Shown in pieces: positions 37,396-49,061 of a stretch of 64,000 nucleotides of DNA. The notes below the pieces were generated by a model. That model was not told the origin of the DNA. It saw only the letters and a program-made list of their open reading frames with translations, and searched no databases. The DNA is from Kudoa neothunni. Taxonomy: Eukaryota; Cnidaria. Position numbers and translations under genes: made by a program. Positions within the stretch are counted from its first letter, which is position 1, and every line of letters starts with the position of its first letter. The stretch is from assembly GCA_964304625.1 (NCBI GenBank), contig OZ199840.1:2728001-2792000 (forward strand). The letters are read 5' to 3'.

Positions 37396-39517
37396 CAGAT
37401 TTGTTTCTTAGTTATTAATGCAAAAGTTATTTAGATTTTTTACTATTGTTGTATAACAATTTTATATGGACTAACTTTAGATATAAACTCAATGCGTGTC
37501 TCACAAAAAGATCTCATCTTTCACTAGAATGAAAATACTTTTTGAATTTTAGGAAATAGATATTGATGTCGTACGATTTATTTTAGTTTATAATTTTTTG
37601 TATTTAATTTGTTGTTAGAAATTAAAAATTAATTCAATTTGTATTATTGAAATTCAGAAACCTAATTTTTTTTTAATGATAATATTAAATTATTTGACCT
37701 TGCAGTATTTTTACAATATCCTAGATAAATATTAAGCTATAATTTTACTGGTTCGTAAGTTTTTTTATGTGTCAAAATCTGGTAACGACCAACTTGCCAA
37801 ATTTTACGAATACGAATTGAAAATATTACAAAATGTAAACACAATGCGTTAACTAAGGTTGTTATTGTTATTATTATATCTTTATCGGTACACATATAAG
37901 TGACTTAAACTAATAGATTTATAGAAATAACAATTATTTGAATCTATAAAAACAACATTTTTATGTTCGACGAATGTTTTACTAACCACACACACACACG
38001 CACATTAATACCTCTAATAAAGTCATAACTTCATATAACCAACCTTTAATTATTTACCTATTGAAATTAAATTCTTATCTAAAATATAGTGTTGATTTAT
38101 GTTTAAAAAATTCATCAATTCTAAGTTTATTAAGGAAATGCATTTTGAGAGCACGTGGTTGTCCTGGTTTTTAAACCCTTCACAATTAAAACCAACTTAA
38201 ACATATATAGATAAACTTGATATCGTAAAACATATGTTTATATGCTACATAATATGAAAAATAACCAACTTATGAGTTATTATCAAAATAAATTAGACAA
38301 CAATTCAACGTTTGTTGAAAAAAAGAAATTCGAAAAACACGCATGCGCAAGAGGGTCTTTTTTAGCTGCCGCTTACTTTACCGTCACCAAAATGATCTTA
38401 GATATGAAAATGGTATTAAATTTTGAGCAAAAAAATATGAGACATTGAATATAAACAATTACGATCTTTACCTTGATTTACTGGCATTTTTGAGATATGT
38501 TACCTCGTTATATCATAATTTCTTATTTTAATAACAAATAAAAATTTGAAATCAATGTTTTTTTAAGATAATTAAATCGATTTACAAAACAGGACCTCGA
38601 TATATTATGTTACGCTATAGTCAAACCTATCTAAACGTTTTTTAAATAGATTAAAAACCTTTTAACCTTAATTTTATAAGCCTAATAATTAGAAGTGAAT
38701 TTTTTAAGTGTCTATGTTAGGTCTGTTCAGTTTTTTTTGAGATCATACAAAATAACACATAATAAGGAGAAGGAATGAATTAAATTAATCACAAAAGTGT
38801 CTTATTTTTAGTATTATTAATATAGACTACCAATTTTCTTGTTGATTTTAATAGCTCTGAATAAAATAATTCCTTAGAAATCCTTAAGTACGTCATAAAC
38901 TCCTTTATGCAAAAATTGTCACTATCAAATTTTCACGTCACTTAATTTATCCCCTTCCATTTAAAATTTACCCCTGCGTTAGACGAGTCTGTGAGTTTTC
39001 TATCAAACACTGTCCAAAGCTGAAGAAAGAAAACATGCTATCGTATTAAGTTTCCTGAAATATTCACTAAGTTTCTACCTGACAAGATCATAACAGATTA
39101 AAAAGATGCGGCTACATATTTACGGGCGCCTATAAATCACAAACGTTTCTCTGTTATATACAAGACTGTTAATATACTTCCTGATATAATATATGAACAG
39201 AATATTCTTTCAATTATTCGTGAATAATTAAAATTATAAATTTAGAAGAAGAAAATTTTGGAATTTTTAAATAATGTCATATTATAGGGTTTGATTTAAT
39301 GAACTCTGGTTATATACAGTGGAAGCTCTTTAAGGAGTTTAAATTAGGTTATATGGATGTTCGAAATGATTTAAAGTTTAATAATAATTCCTTGAAACTT
39401 AACGATTGTTAATAATGAAAAATACAATAATATTATTTTAACGTTTTTATTGAAAAAAGAATAATCTAAACATTTTTCGGAGAAAGGTTGAAATAACCTA
39501 ACAACAATTATTTGATT
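37396..39517. other. intergenic
   Basis: AT-rich. A plus-strand 68-codon frame at 38242-38448 shows no recognised family and no splice support; nothing else seen. Confidence 0.4.
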
Positions 39518-40892
39518 CTAAGCGGAACTACAGATCAGATCACATTCTGATTGGGTGAGAAAATTGTTGGAATTTCCATTTATACCGCCGAAGAGAAAAG
39601 TGGAGCATGACTTACTTGTAGGTTCGTAAGTGTAGCGTTCAACTTGCAGATTCCCGTTGCTCCCATCTTCAAGGTATATTCCAGCCTTTGGTTCTTCTTT
39701 ACATGGCAAAGAGGCATTTGTCTTTATAGGTTGGGACACTAAAATATACCATTAAGCGAATTATACTAAATTGAATGCATCATACCCGCTGGACAATAGC
39801 TAGAACAAAGCTCGACAGAATCAAAGGAGTTTTTCTTTACAGAAAAGCTAGCGTCGTCAGGAATATAGGTCTCAAATGGTTTACATGTTTTTGAAACATT
39901 ATCGAAGTAGTATTTAATTCTGATGGTGATGGTAGAAAAATCTGGAGTAACTGGAAGGTCAAATTGGTCTGGCAATGACTTTGAGCATGCTTCTACAAAA
40001 TTATCCTCTTAAAGTACAATAGAGACAATTTCTGCAACTGACTCACCAAAACAAATAGAAACACATTGCGAAAGAGTCGAAAAGTAGCCGCGTTTAACAT
40101 TTGATGTGCCTGTGGCAGCAAAAATGCACCTTTTATTAGCATTATCTGCTACAACGCGTACAATAGGCTCATCAGAATCTGGCGGTTCATAAAATCTGCA
40201 ATCGAACTCGTTTGGCAAAGTAATTTCATTCGGTTTATCCTTATTCCCATCCTCAGGAGGCGAGCCACTTACATTATCTAATCGGAAAGTAGATTTTATA
40301 ATAATGCGTAGGTTTACTCTGGCACGCTTTTCTGCAGTCAAGTTCTGAAGAAAAATTGTTGGCGTTACCTCCACACCCGGTATACATAAACGTTCCGCAG
40401 GTATTTGGTAGGACCTCCTCTGATCCTTGTGAGTTGCCCTTGGTTGTAAAGTACCATCGTTTGATGCGTTTATCTGGCGTCACTCCTGTACATTTGCCTT
40501 CATCTGGTGTTAACAAGCAGGCCTGTACTTGTTCTGTAGGTTTAAATATTTCTTTACATAACATACCAATTAGATAAACTCATATCGACGATACAGTTAC
40601 TGTGGTCTTCGCATGCGAATTTCGTTGGAAAATTATTAAAATTTCCACCAGAACCTTTATAAATAAAGGGGACACATTTAGCTGTGTTTATATCAATAGC
40701 CCATCGTTCTAGCTGCGATTCTTTCTCTGATTTTGTTGACCAACTTGGTTTTCTACCGTTATCTATACTGTAAGATAACAATTGAGTATCTATCAATAAA
40801 AACATAAATAATATAACCGAGGTTAATGTAGTGTACCCAATTTTATTTTTTGTACGACATAGATTAAAAATATTGCAACCAAACGAAACATT
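39518..40892 (-). CDS. secreted multi-Kunitz-domain protein
   Basis: Predicted secreted protein with one canonical and about three degenerate Kunitz/BPTI-type domains, a fold usually found in serine protease inhibitors and toxins. Exons: 40892-40837 (signal peptide MFRLVAIFLIYVVQ), 40789-40601, 40533-40318, 40277-40047, 39992-39786, 39738-39518. Domain 2 is canonical (CLLTPDEGKC, RWYFTT, CGTFMYTGCGGNANNF, LDCRKAC). Domain 1 has CVPFIYKGSGGNFNNF with Ser in place of a core Cys. Domain 3 (CRFYEPP...CIFAATG...YFSTLSQCVSIC) and a following segment are diverged. The last domain ends CSTFLFGGINGNSNNFLTQSECDLIC. An inhibitor role is inferred; the P1 residue of domain 2 cannot be read safely because of an insertion after GKC. 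Confidence 0.84.
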
Positions 40893-42276
40893 TTAGTTTA
40901 TTTTGCTCTATAATAGCAAATATTCTTTGTAATTCGACGTATAGTGATAGAAAGTTTAATCATCGTAATCATGGATTTTACTTATGAGTCCATTTGAAAT
41001 AGTAAAACAATGATAATTGTTGCTCTTTATTTAAACATTTTTTATTAAATGGCAACAATTTACATTTAATTACGCTTTTTATATTGTTATTTGAGAATCT
41101 ATTTTTCAGGAATTAGCTTTAAATATTGATTCACTTATTCAGTAACAAGATAAATAACCAAGAAATCGAAGCCATTTTAATTTTTTCGATCTATCTAAAA
41201 TATTAATATTAAAATTAATTATTTTAATTTTTATAAAAAGTACTAACTATAACATGGTTATAACTATTATCACATCAAGACGTTAACTTTATTGAATTGA
41301 ATAAATCTGTAATTTCAAATCTACCTATGAAATTATTAATTGTATTATTTCATTCAAAGTTTTAGTGATGTAATAGTAAAATATTCTTACGTTAAAAAAT
41401 AGATATCGAGTGCCTGCTCAAACACAATCATAATTTATTTTCCCAATAAATAATTCAAATTTAGAATATCTAATTTGTTTTTTGAATTTATTAACATCTT
41501 ATTTTATCACAGAATGTAAACGACGCAATTCAAATGAGATTTTGTCTTACCAATACATTTATGGTTGGATTATTGTCATTCTTTAATTCTGAAGTTGAAA
41601 ATCATTCATTAATTATCTCAGATTTATTATATTGGTTTCATTCTCGAACCTCTATTAGTTTATCAGGAAAACGTTTCACAATTTTTTCATTTTCATTTTC
41701 AATTTCGTTTTCCTCGTTTTTATTTAAGTTCTCAATTTAGTCGTCTTACGAATCGATTGACATTGAAGCTAATAAATTATCTTCAATCGTAAAATTGAAA
41801 ACACGTTAGAACTTATTTATATTTAAAATAAAAAAATTGGCAAAACTACAGTATATGAGTGTGAACTTCGTGCATCATCGGCAAAAATCGGAAATGAAGT
41901 CGTTTCGTACAATTCGTCCTGTTAACACACTTCTTTTTCGAAACATTTTTCATTTTTGTTTTTAATACAAAAAATAACTGAGACTTACTAATTTTTATAC
42001 TGATAAGATTTAACTCGTAACCCGGAAATAAATCTTAGGTCGAGCACGTTCGGATGCACCTGAAATATTCATGTTGTTGAGAAATACATCAAAAATATTT
42101 ATATTTTTCCATAATTTTAAAATTATTGTTATTCAATAATCGTTCATCGATTTTTTTATTTGTATCTGTTAGTATCAAGTGTGTAAAGGTCCAATCTTGT
42201 GACTTTGTATTTTAAAAACAAGACTTTCTGATTTATTCTATTCACAATTTGAAAGAAGATTTTTTAAAAAGTCCTC
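40893..42276. other. intergenic
   Basis: AT-rich; no gene seen. Confidence 0.4.
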
Positions 42277-42465
42277 GAAAATATTATTATGGATAGTGTT
42301 GAAGATGGTTCCACAATATGGACTGATGGTTGGAGAGGTTACAACAGTTTGGAAAGTCTAGGTTTCACTCACGGAAAAATGATTCATAAAAGATTTGTTT
42401 CACCTGAACGAATCCACATCGACCGAATTGAAACCATCCGGGATGTTTCAAGAGAAAATACATAA
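42277..42465 (+). mobile_element. Merlin (IS1016-type) transposase fragment
   Basis: One open block reading GSTIWTDGWRGYNSLESLGF then HGKMIHKRFVSPE and IDRIET. This matches the second catalytic Asp region of Merlin/IS1595-type transposases (typical S/D.W..Y..L...G..H...NH...FV.P.....IE). Only this C-terminal piece survives; the typical Glu-Ser/Thr triad context is altered. Confidence 0.65.
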
Positions 42466-43961
42466 ATTCTACCAATAAAAACCCCGACAATTTATAGGAA
42501 TATATTTCAGATTATTTATTTTGAAAAAAATAAGCTAAAACAGAATTAAGCGTTCTTTTTAAGTCTTTAATGATATTATATATAAATCAACACAAATTTG
42601 TTTATTTCCGATTGTATGCCAAGACCACCCGAAGTTCTTACACAGATACTGTAGTTTGACCAAAAAATGATTCTGTATCAATGTATTTACGTCAAAAATT
42701 AACGAATATTTAATATGTTTTATAAATTTCATTATATCTATTTAAAATGTACTAGTTTAAGTGTTTTAAAGTTTTGTGTTAAAATTCATAACACGAATTT
42801 ATCATCGAACTAATACTTCTTGCACGAAACTTGTGAGTATTCTCCTTGAAAAACTTTACATAATTTCAAGCTGAATAAATTGAGCCAAACTTTCGTTGTT
42901 TTTTGAATCAATAAGCCCTATACAATCCGAATTTTAAACATTTTCTGGGCGTGATGAACATCCATCTGTGGGATACACATTCGTCTATTTTGATTGGGAG
43001 ACCGCTGGATATAAATCCTTCGATTAATAAAAAAATTTAGGGAAAACGTTTTTTCATTCACTTGTAAAAGATGCTTCATTAGAGAATAATTTGGGTCCTT
43101 TTATATCACCCGATTTATCACTTTAATCAATGCAAGTACAAGAACTTTACCTCACATGGAATCTATCCCTACTATGACTACACCTTCTTATAATGCGTAC
43201 ATGATTTTTAAACAAATTTTTTTTACCAATTGTTCCTAAACTCAGCTTTTATATCCTATTTTATTTTTATTCTTATGGAATATGCTTGAGAAGATATATG
43301 TCGACTCATAGATATCATAATTATCTCGTTCTTCGTTTATAGATATTTTTTTCTGTTCTTGATTAAAGAGGAATTTTAAGTTCTAAAACAACGTTTTACA
43401 TCCACCGAATTCTTTTATATTTATATTTTTACTCTGGAGTTTTTGAACATTAACAATTAAGAAGCCGGACAATATTTTCACATTTTTCTTATCGCAACCA
43501 TTGAGTTGGGTGTTAATTTTCATCAATTAAATGCGGCTCCGATCGAAAAATATTTGAACTTGTAATTACAGCTTTTTAAGTAAAAATTAAATCCATGATT
43601 AAATGCCATTAAGTTATTTGAACTACAATATGCGCCCTTTACTTAGCAAGTTAAATGCTTAGCAGTTGTAACTTTTTAACATCAAATATATTTTATTGAA
43701 GTATCAAATCAGATAATTATAATTTTCATCAGATATTTTGTTATAATTTAGTTAAACTGAACTTTGGAGAAGTATAGTTCAAAAATTATGAGATTAAAAT
43801 CCAGATAATGATTACGTGTCGGGGGAATCCAAAAGAACTCCGAATTTTTAAATATTTCGATAATTAAAATTTCAGTAAAACGCATAGTGTAGATTTCTTT
43901 GGATAATTACTAATAAAAGGAGCACTTAAATAAATAGACATAATAAAAGATGGAAGATAAA
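42466..43961. other. intergenic
   Basis: AT-rich; no coding block recognised. May be the interior of a decayed element ending at 43994. Confidence 0.3.
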
Positions 43962-43994
43962 CTGTAAATTACGCAATATCGAGACTTTGCTGTA
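43962..43994. mobile_element. pogo-like terminal repeat
   Basis: Reverse strand reads CAGCAAAGTCTCGATATTGCG followed by TAATTT, sharing TATTGCGTAATTT with the 13.8-kb pogo-like end, and is flanked by TA. The partner end was not found. Confidence 0.45.
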
Positions 43995-44248
43995 TAATAT
44001 ATATTTTCTATGCACGATTAAAACTTGTTTTTAGACTAAAAATGTTTCGTAATATTGTATAACAAAATTAATTTAAAATCTCGAAGACCTGTGCTAGTTT
44101 CTGCGTTGAAAATTATTCAGTTCCATGATGGGTGACAAAAATTATTCAGATTACTTAGATGGTCACTATATTTGGAAGTTTTCCAACAAACAATAGTTAT
44201 AAAAATAAAAAAATTAATTTCTCTCTCAATAAAATATTTTCTATATAT

Positions 44249-44275
44249 TACTTATCAATAATATTGATAAGTAAT
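44249..44275. repeat. short near-perfect palindrome
   Basis: TTACTTATCAATA is followed after one base by its reverse complement. Stem of 13 bp; role unknown. Confidence 0.8.
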
Positions 44276-45124
44276 GAACTTAAATTTTTAAAGTGAGCAT
44301 TAAAAAAAATTGTTAAATAAACTGGCTGTATACTATACATAATGCATTTCTAGATATATCCAATCATATGTATTCCATGATTAAATTGATCCTAATCATT
44401 TCACGTCCTCTGTTCTTTAATTGGGTAATTTCTGTTATTCATCACAAAAAGCGCGTTCTCGTCTTTGCGTTTAGTTATTTTAATATTTTATAGTAATTCT
44501 ATGAGATTTTCAATATTTTAGAAAAGTTTATAAATTATAGTTTTGCTCATTGGCTGATTGAAGTCACTCTTTCCAGAAGTCAATAAATTAATGGCACACC
44601 AGCCAAAATTATGTCTACCATATAAACATCAAAAATAGATGAAAATAATTTAGTATCTTGTCTCAAATATACGAATGCTTGAAAATTAAAAAAAATACAA
44701 GTAATAGATAAAAAAAGTTATGCATTAATTAGTGGAAGTTTTATTAAAATTTATTTATTATAAATGTAATGTGTAAACAATAGTTTATTTTAAATACAAT
44801 TTAGTTTAATAATGTAGAGTTATCCACTCGTGGCTGAATATAGTATTAAGTGAGAAAATTAACAGTAACAAGATATTTCATGTAAACAATCAAATATTGA
44901 TTCCAGACCCACTAAAAGAAATATTAAATTAGTAAAACCGACTAATTTTAGCGGAAAATCCCACCGAAATATACATATTTGAATGAATTTTCTCATATAG
45001 TTTGTAGAGAGGAAACTTAAAGAAATACTCTAATTTCAAAGTCTTCAACCCATAATTATTAAGCATTCCAACATACTGCCATATGAATTAGTTTGATGAT
45101 CAACGAGAGAACCTTTGTGATTAA

Positions 45125-45270
45125 TCCTTTAAGACCGAATGATGCCATATGGCTCCATTAAGTTTAATAGACTTCCTAATTAAAAATTTCTTAAATTTTC
45201 ACACACATTATTAATTTTAATTTTTCAAATAAAATATTTTGTCACTCCTTGATTTTCAAGTCTCCAAGGG
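45125..45270. mobile_element. 146-bp piggyBac-type MITE
   Basis: Flanked by TTAA at 45121-45124 and 45271-45274. It starts TCCTTTAAGACCGAATGATGCC and ends CTCCAAGGG. It shares AAGACCGAATG with 10965-11117, and ATGATGCCATA with the inverse of the 1.76-kb element end. Confidence 0.6.
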
Positions 45271-45671
45271 TTAAATCGTTACTTAGAAAATAATTGATTA
45301 CATTTTTACTTTCAAAATCTTCAACGAAACCTTCTATTTAGAAAACCTTTACTTACAAAATGTTTCAAAAATTGTTGTACATAAACAATAATTGTTGGAC
45401 ACCTTTTATCGTCATTATAATAAATTAAAGGAAATCGAACGCAATCGCGAAATAACTCGACTAAAGCTTTTGAGCTCGTGAGGTAATGCAAAAAAACCAA
45501 TCAGTAAATTAAGAAAATTACAAAAGTTTTTATTTCCTAACTCGCTATATTCACTAATAATCGTGTTAGTATGTGCAGACTATTATTGATATAAAATTAG
45601 TGAGATGTTGTTAAATCAGAATATTTATATTCGAAAAGCCGCCGAAATCTAAAAAAATCACTAACCAACAC

Positions 45672-45717
45672 ATACATATTGACATATTGACATATTGACA
45701 TATTGACACATTGACAC
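45672..45717. repeat. 8-bp tandem repeat (ACATATTG)n
   Basis: About five to six head-to-tail units; the last two carry ACACATTG. Confidence 0.9.
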
Positions 45718-45954
45718 ATTAAATAAAGATAAAAGCTAGATTGATTACCTTAAATAATGAACTTCTGTAAATCCAAAGCATTTTAAATGCATAAAATTGA
45801 AGGCACTGGCTATTGCAACGGATGGGAATAACTCCTAAAATAACGCTTGTATTCAAATTTTAATTTCATAAATACATATAACGATAAATGAACTATTATT
45901 AAATAAATTTTCAAAAGAAAATATATTATTGACTTTTACCTGTAAATTTGCTGA

Positions 45955-46194
45955 TTATACATGAATTAAGTTGTAATTTTCTAAAGAGTTTATATCTGTA
46001 TTTGTTTTTGACTGACACTGATTATAACGGTTGGAATCTTTATAAGAAATTACGAAGAACATTGAAATTACTAGAGTTAGTACACATGCCAAAAATACTC
46101 TAATGCGTTTCTTTTTTTCTCTCAATTCTATCTTCTTTTCTTGATCAAAGATGGGCGAAAAATAAGCAATAATATTTTTCTCAGTTAACTTCAT
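45955..46194 (-). CDS. hypothetical single-helix membrane protein (doubtful)
   Basis: A 79-codon frame: a charged N-terminal part (EKKIELREKKKRIR), one hydrophobic helix (VFLACVLTLVISMFFVI) and a short Cys-containing polar tail. The Lys/Arg-rich flank before the helix suggests N-in orientation. A second frame at 46400-46206 lies just upstream, but no phase-consistent intron joins them. No family recognised; it may be an exon of an unseen gene or chance. Confidence 0.25.
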   Translation of the reverse strand: MKLTEKNIIAYFSPIFDQEKKIELREKKKRIRVFLACVLTLVISMFFVISYKDSNRYNQCQSKTNTDINSLENYNLIHV

Positions 46195-46400
46195 TATAAA
46201 ATTGGTTATAGCTGTTTTAAGATCAAATACTTATGATTTTTAGATAATCCAATGACTGTTAGATCAGAACCAATAGGTCGCCCTACTGTTCTTATTTTAG
46301 AGGAAAATATTAATAAAAAATTCTGTGTGGTTGTTTCACTATTGAAATCATCGTCGATTTCATGCTTATCTATCTGTTGGTCACTTTGCATATTATGCAA

Positions 46401-47363
46401 GTCTTAGACAAGTCATTTGTAAGTAACCCGGCTGTAGATGCTTAAGAAATTTCATTCACTCGTGAGTTTTAATTTGTTTGAAGTTCGATATCTAATATTT
46501 ATTTGAGAAAACTATACTTATATTAACACCATTTCTTTTCTCATTTAGCTTATTATTTTATAATTGATTATCGTATTTCGAATTATTCTCGTTGGTTTCA
46601 TTTTGTACTTGAAGTTAGTTATATCATTTTAGATGAACATTTTATATAAATGTTTAATAATTATCTAATTACAAAAATTATTATCTCGAATGTAGCTTCA
46701 ATTATTTTAATGGCAATTATTAAACTAAGGATAAATTCACTGCAATATAGTATTCTGTGGACGTCGGCATATGTTGGTTTGTATAAACTTTTGCATTTTA
46801 TTGGCGTTTTGAATAAGGTTTTAATTTTTCGTTGGGGGTTTCTTATAATTGTGGTGCATTACGACTAGATTTAGCATTATGATTAGATGAAAATTTATCT
46901 TTATATATATTCGCTGGCAGGAAATATCTTTATTAAAGTAAATTAAATAATAATGTTCCACATGACGGACATTAATGCTAAAAGTATAATGATGATCTTT
47001 ATCGATAAAGCCCATAATAAAAATTATAACAATCAGATTAATGTAAAAATAATCATTTGAATTGAAATTACATCGTAAAATAGTTGGTTTACTATCATTT
47101 CTGCAAACAAACCACATTAACACGAGGTCACGTGTTCTTAATTAACACATCGTATACATCGAATCTTCTTGTTGTATAAAATCAGCATAACAAAATTTTG
47201 AAAGCACTTATATATTAACTTCAATATGAATTTATTGAAGAAAAATATTAAACAATGACCGCATACTTGGCCAATTTAGAGGTAAAAAGTCGACTAATTT
47301 ATTTTCCCGTTAAAATTTATTCAATAATAATTTTTTTATTGTTATACGTAATTATGTAACACA
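46401..47363. other. intergenic
   Basis: AT-rich, short chance frames only. Confidence 0.35.
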
Positions 47364-47440
47364 ATGTCCGAACGGGGATTCGAACCTGGGTTCTTTGCAT
47401 CAAAAGGCGGTGGTGCCATACCGCAATGCTCTCGACGCGC
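47364..47440 (-). other. tRNA-like / SINE-type sequence
   Basis: On the minus strand it carries a perfect B box (GGTTCGAATCC) after CACCACCGCC and AAGAACCCA, but acceptor and T-stem pairing cannot be drawn convincingly. Probably a decayed tRNA-derived SINE or tRNA pseudogene rather than a working tRNA. Confidence 0.35.
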
Positions 47441-48285
47441 GTCCACGGCTAATGGATTACAACCGTTATAATCCACAGGTTACAATTGACGAAATTAACA
47501 TTTTGATTGAGGCGTTATTTTACGAGATATTCCCATCCATTTGCAACAGCCACTGCCAATATTGAATATTTTATAATTAAGCTGGTAGTACAAAAACTTT
47601 AAAAGAACGTAGATTTAATCGTTTATAATTTTAATAATAACAACAGTTATTCACGGAACCTAAGTAATATTTTGTCATAATCTCCAACAACTCCTAAAAA
47701 TTAAGAAAAATCATTTGGGGTTCACAAGAATGATGAAGTTGCATTTTAAATGTAAGCACATCGATTCCACGATGTCAGAGTAAGGTAATTTGTTATGGAA
47801 GTGCATTATTAAAGATGGATTATCATAAATGGTTTATTAAAACGGAAGTGGCTATTTACAACGTAAATAATATTCGGGTGACACAAGTTTTGATTATATT
47901 GAACTATGTCTGTCCCCAAAAGTGGAGCGGTGTACCAGAAATAATTAAATATAGCAGACTCTAAAGAATTCAATCTACACCCAGCTGGTGAGTTGGAGTT
48001 GTTGAGATTAAAAATTATCATTGCGCAAGCGGACATGCCGTTTAGGTTGAAATTTTACCGTGTCAATAGCCTCTACCTACTAAAAAATGTCATAGATTAA
48101 ACACAAGAAACGTAAATTGTTGGAGTTAATTCAAATTTTAATTGTATCAAAGTTTTTGTAAGTTAACTAAAATCATAATGTTTTATCATGCTGTGAAAAA
48201 TATAAAAAAGATTGTTAGATTTTAATCTACATGGCTTCGGTTTACGCTAAAATTTAGAAACAATTAAAACTCGGTCCGACGGACA
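47441..48285. other. intergenic
   Basis: A 75-codon minus frame at 48036-47809 has no recognised family. Nothing else seen. Confidence 0.35.
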
Positions 48286-48506
48286 ATGCATTTTGTGCAC
48301 AAGTTCCGAATTTTTAATGCAAATGCGTGGTCTTATTATACCTCGCAGATCAGCTTAACTAAATTTAAAGCAGAAAACGAACGTGCCCTTCAATTAATAC
48401 GAATCAGTCAGTCATTCATGAAAGGGAATTATCATTACATTAGGTATTATCTATATTTGTTATTCAAATTTTTAGGATTTTGATAAAATCCCAGTTGATG
48501 GCGTAG
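48286..48506 (+). CDS. small hypothetical protein, two exons
   Basis: ATG at 48286 opens a frame reading FRIFNANAWSYYTSQISL then FKAENERALQLIRISQSFMK. A GT-AG intron (48444-48475, 32 nt) joins it in phase to a short second exon ending at a TAG at 48504-48506, giving about 62 residues. The amphipathic, basic N-terminus would suit a small mitochondrial or membrane-associated protein, but I do not recognise the family and this is a guess. Lies 555 bp upstream of the formin on the same strand. Confidence 0.4.
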
Positions 48507-49061
48507 CTGGTATTATGTACGTTAATAGTATAATAAATAATAGCCGCTATTAATACTTACAACTTGGGATCTGGATTAAGGGAATCATAAGAAATGTTTT
48601 AAGAATAAGTCCGATTAAAACTATAGTCATATTTTGCACCTAATCACATCATAAAATAACAGCTTATCAACTGGGAGATAAGAGATATACGTTTATTTGA
48701 AGCAAAATCTCATGGTGTTAATTGTTGGAGCTTATGTTAACAACTAATTTTCCAAAATATGTCCTATTTATCAGCTATAGTAACAAACAAAATAAGTATT
48801 AATACAATGTAAACAACAAAATCAGCGGTCCATGCAACCTAAATAGAAAATTTATCGTACACTTAATCCAATCAAATGCACTTATAAAGTGAACGCAATC
48901 CTAATTAGGGTCGATCAACAATCGTGAAGCATCGTCTAATTAAGATTCTTAATAGTATCTCCAGGTAACCGTATATTGGTTTAACAATTACACCGCAAAC
49001 ACATTTTAAAATATCTTCTCACTAATCTAACCGAATAGGATTTATTCCCACAAAAGTCACC
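48507..49061. promoter_or_regulatory. upstream region of the formin gene
   Basis: AT-rich 5' flank. The start codon context at 49062 (GTCACCATGA) is a good initiation site; no TATA or other element can be assigned safely. Confidence 0.35.

Noticed and set aside
47364-47440. Functional tRNA gene on the minus strand
   Set aside because: B box is present but the cloverleaf stems do not pair; listed only as tRNA-like.
47809-48036. 75-codon minus-strand frame as a gene
   Set aside because: No family resemblance, no splice partners, no composition shift.
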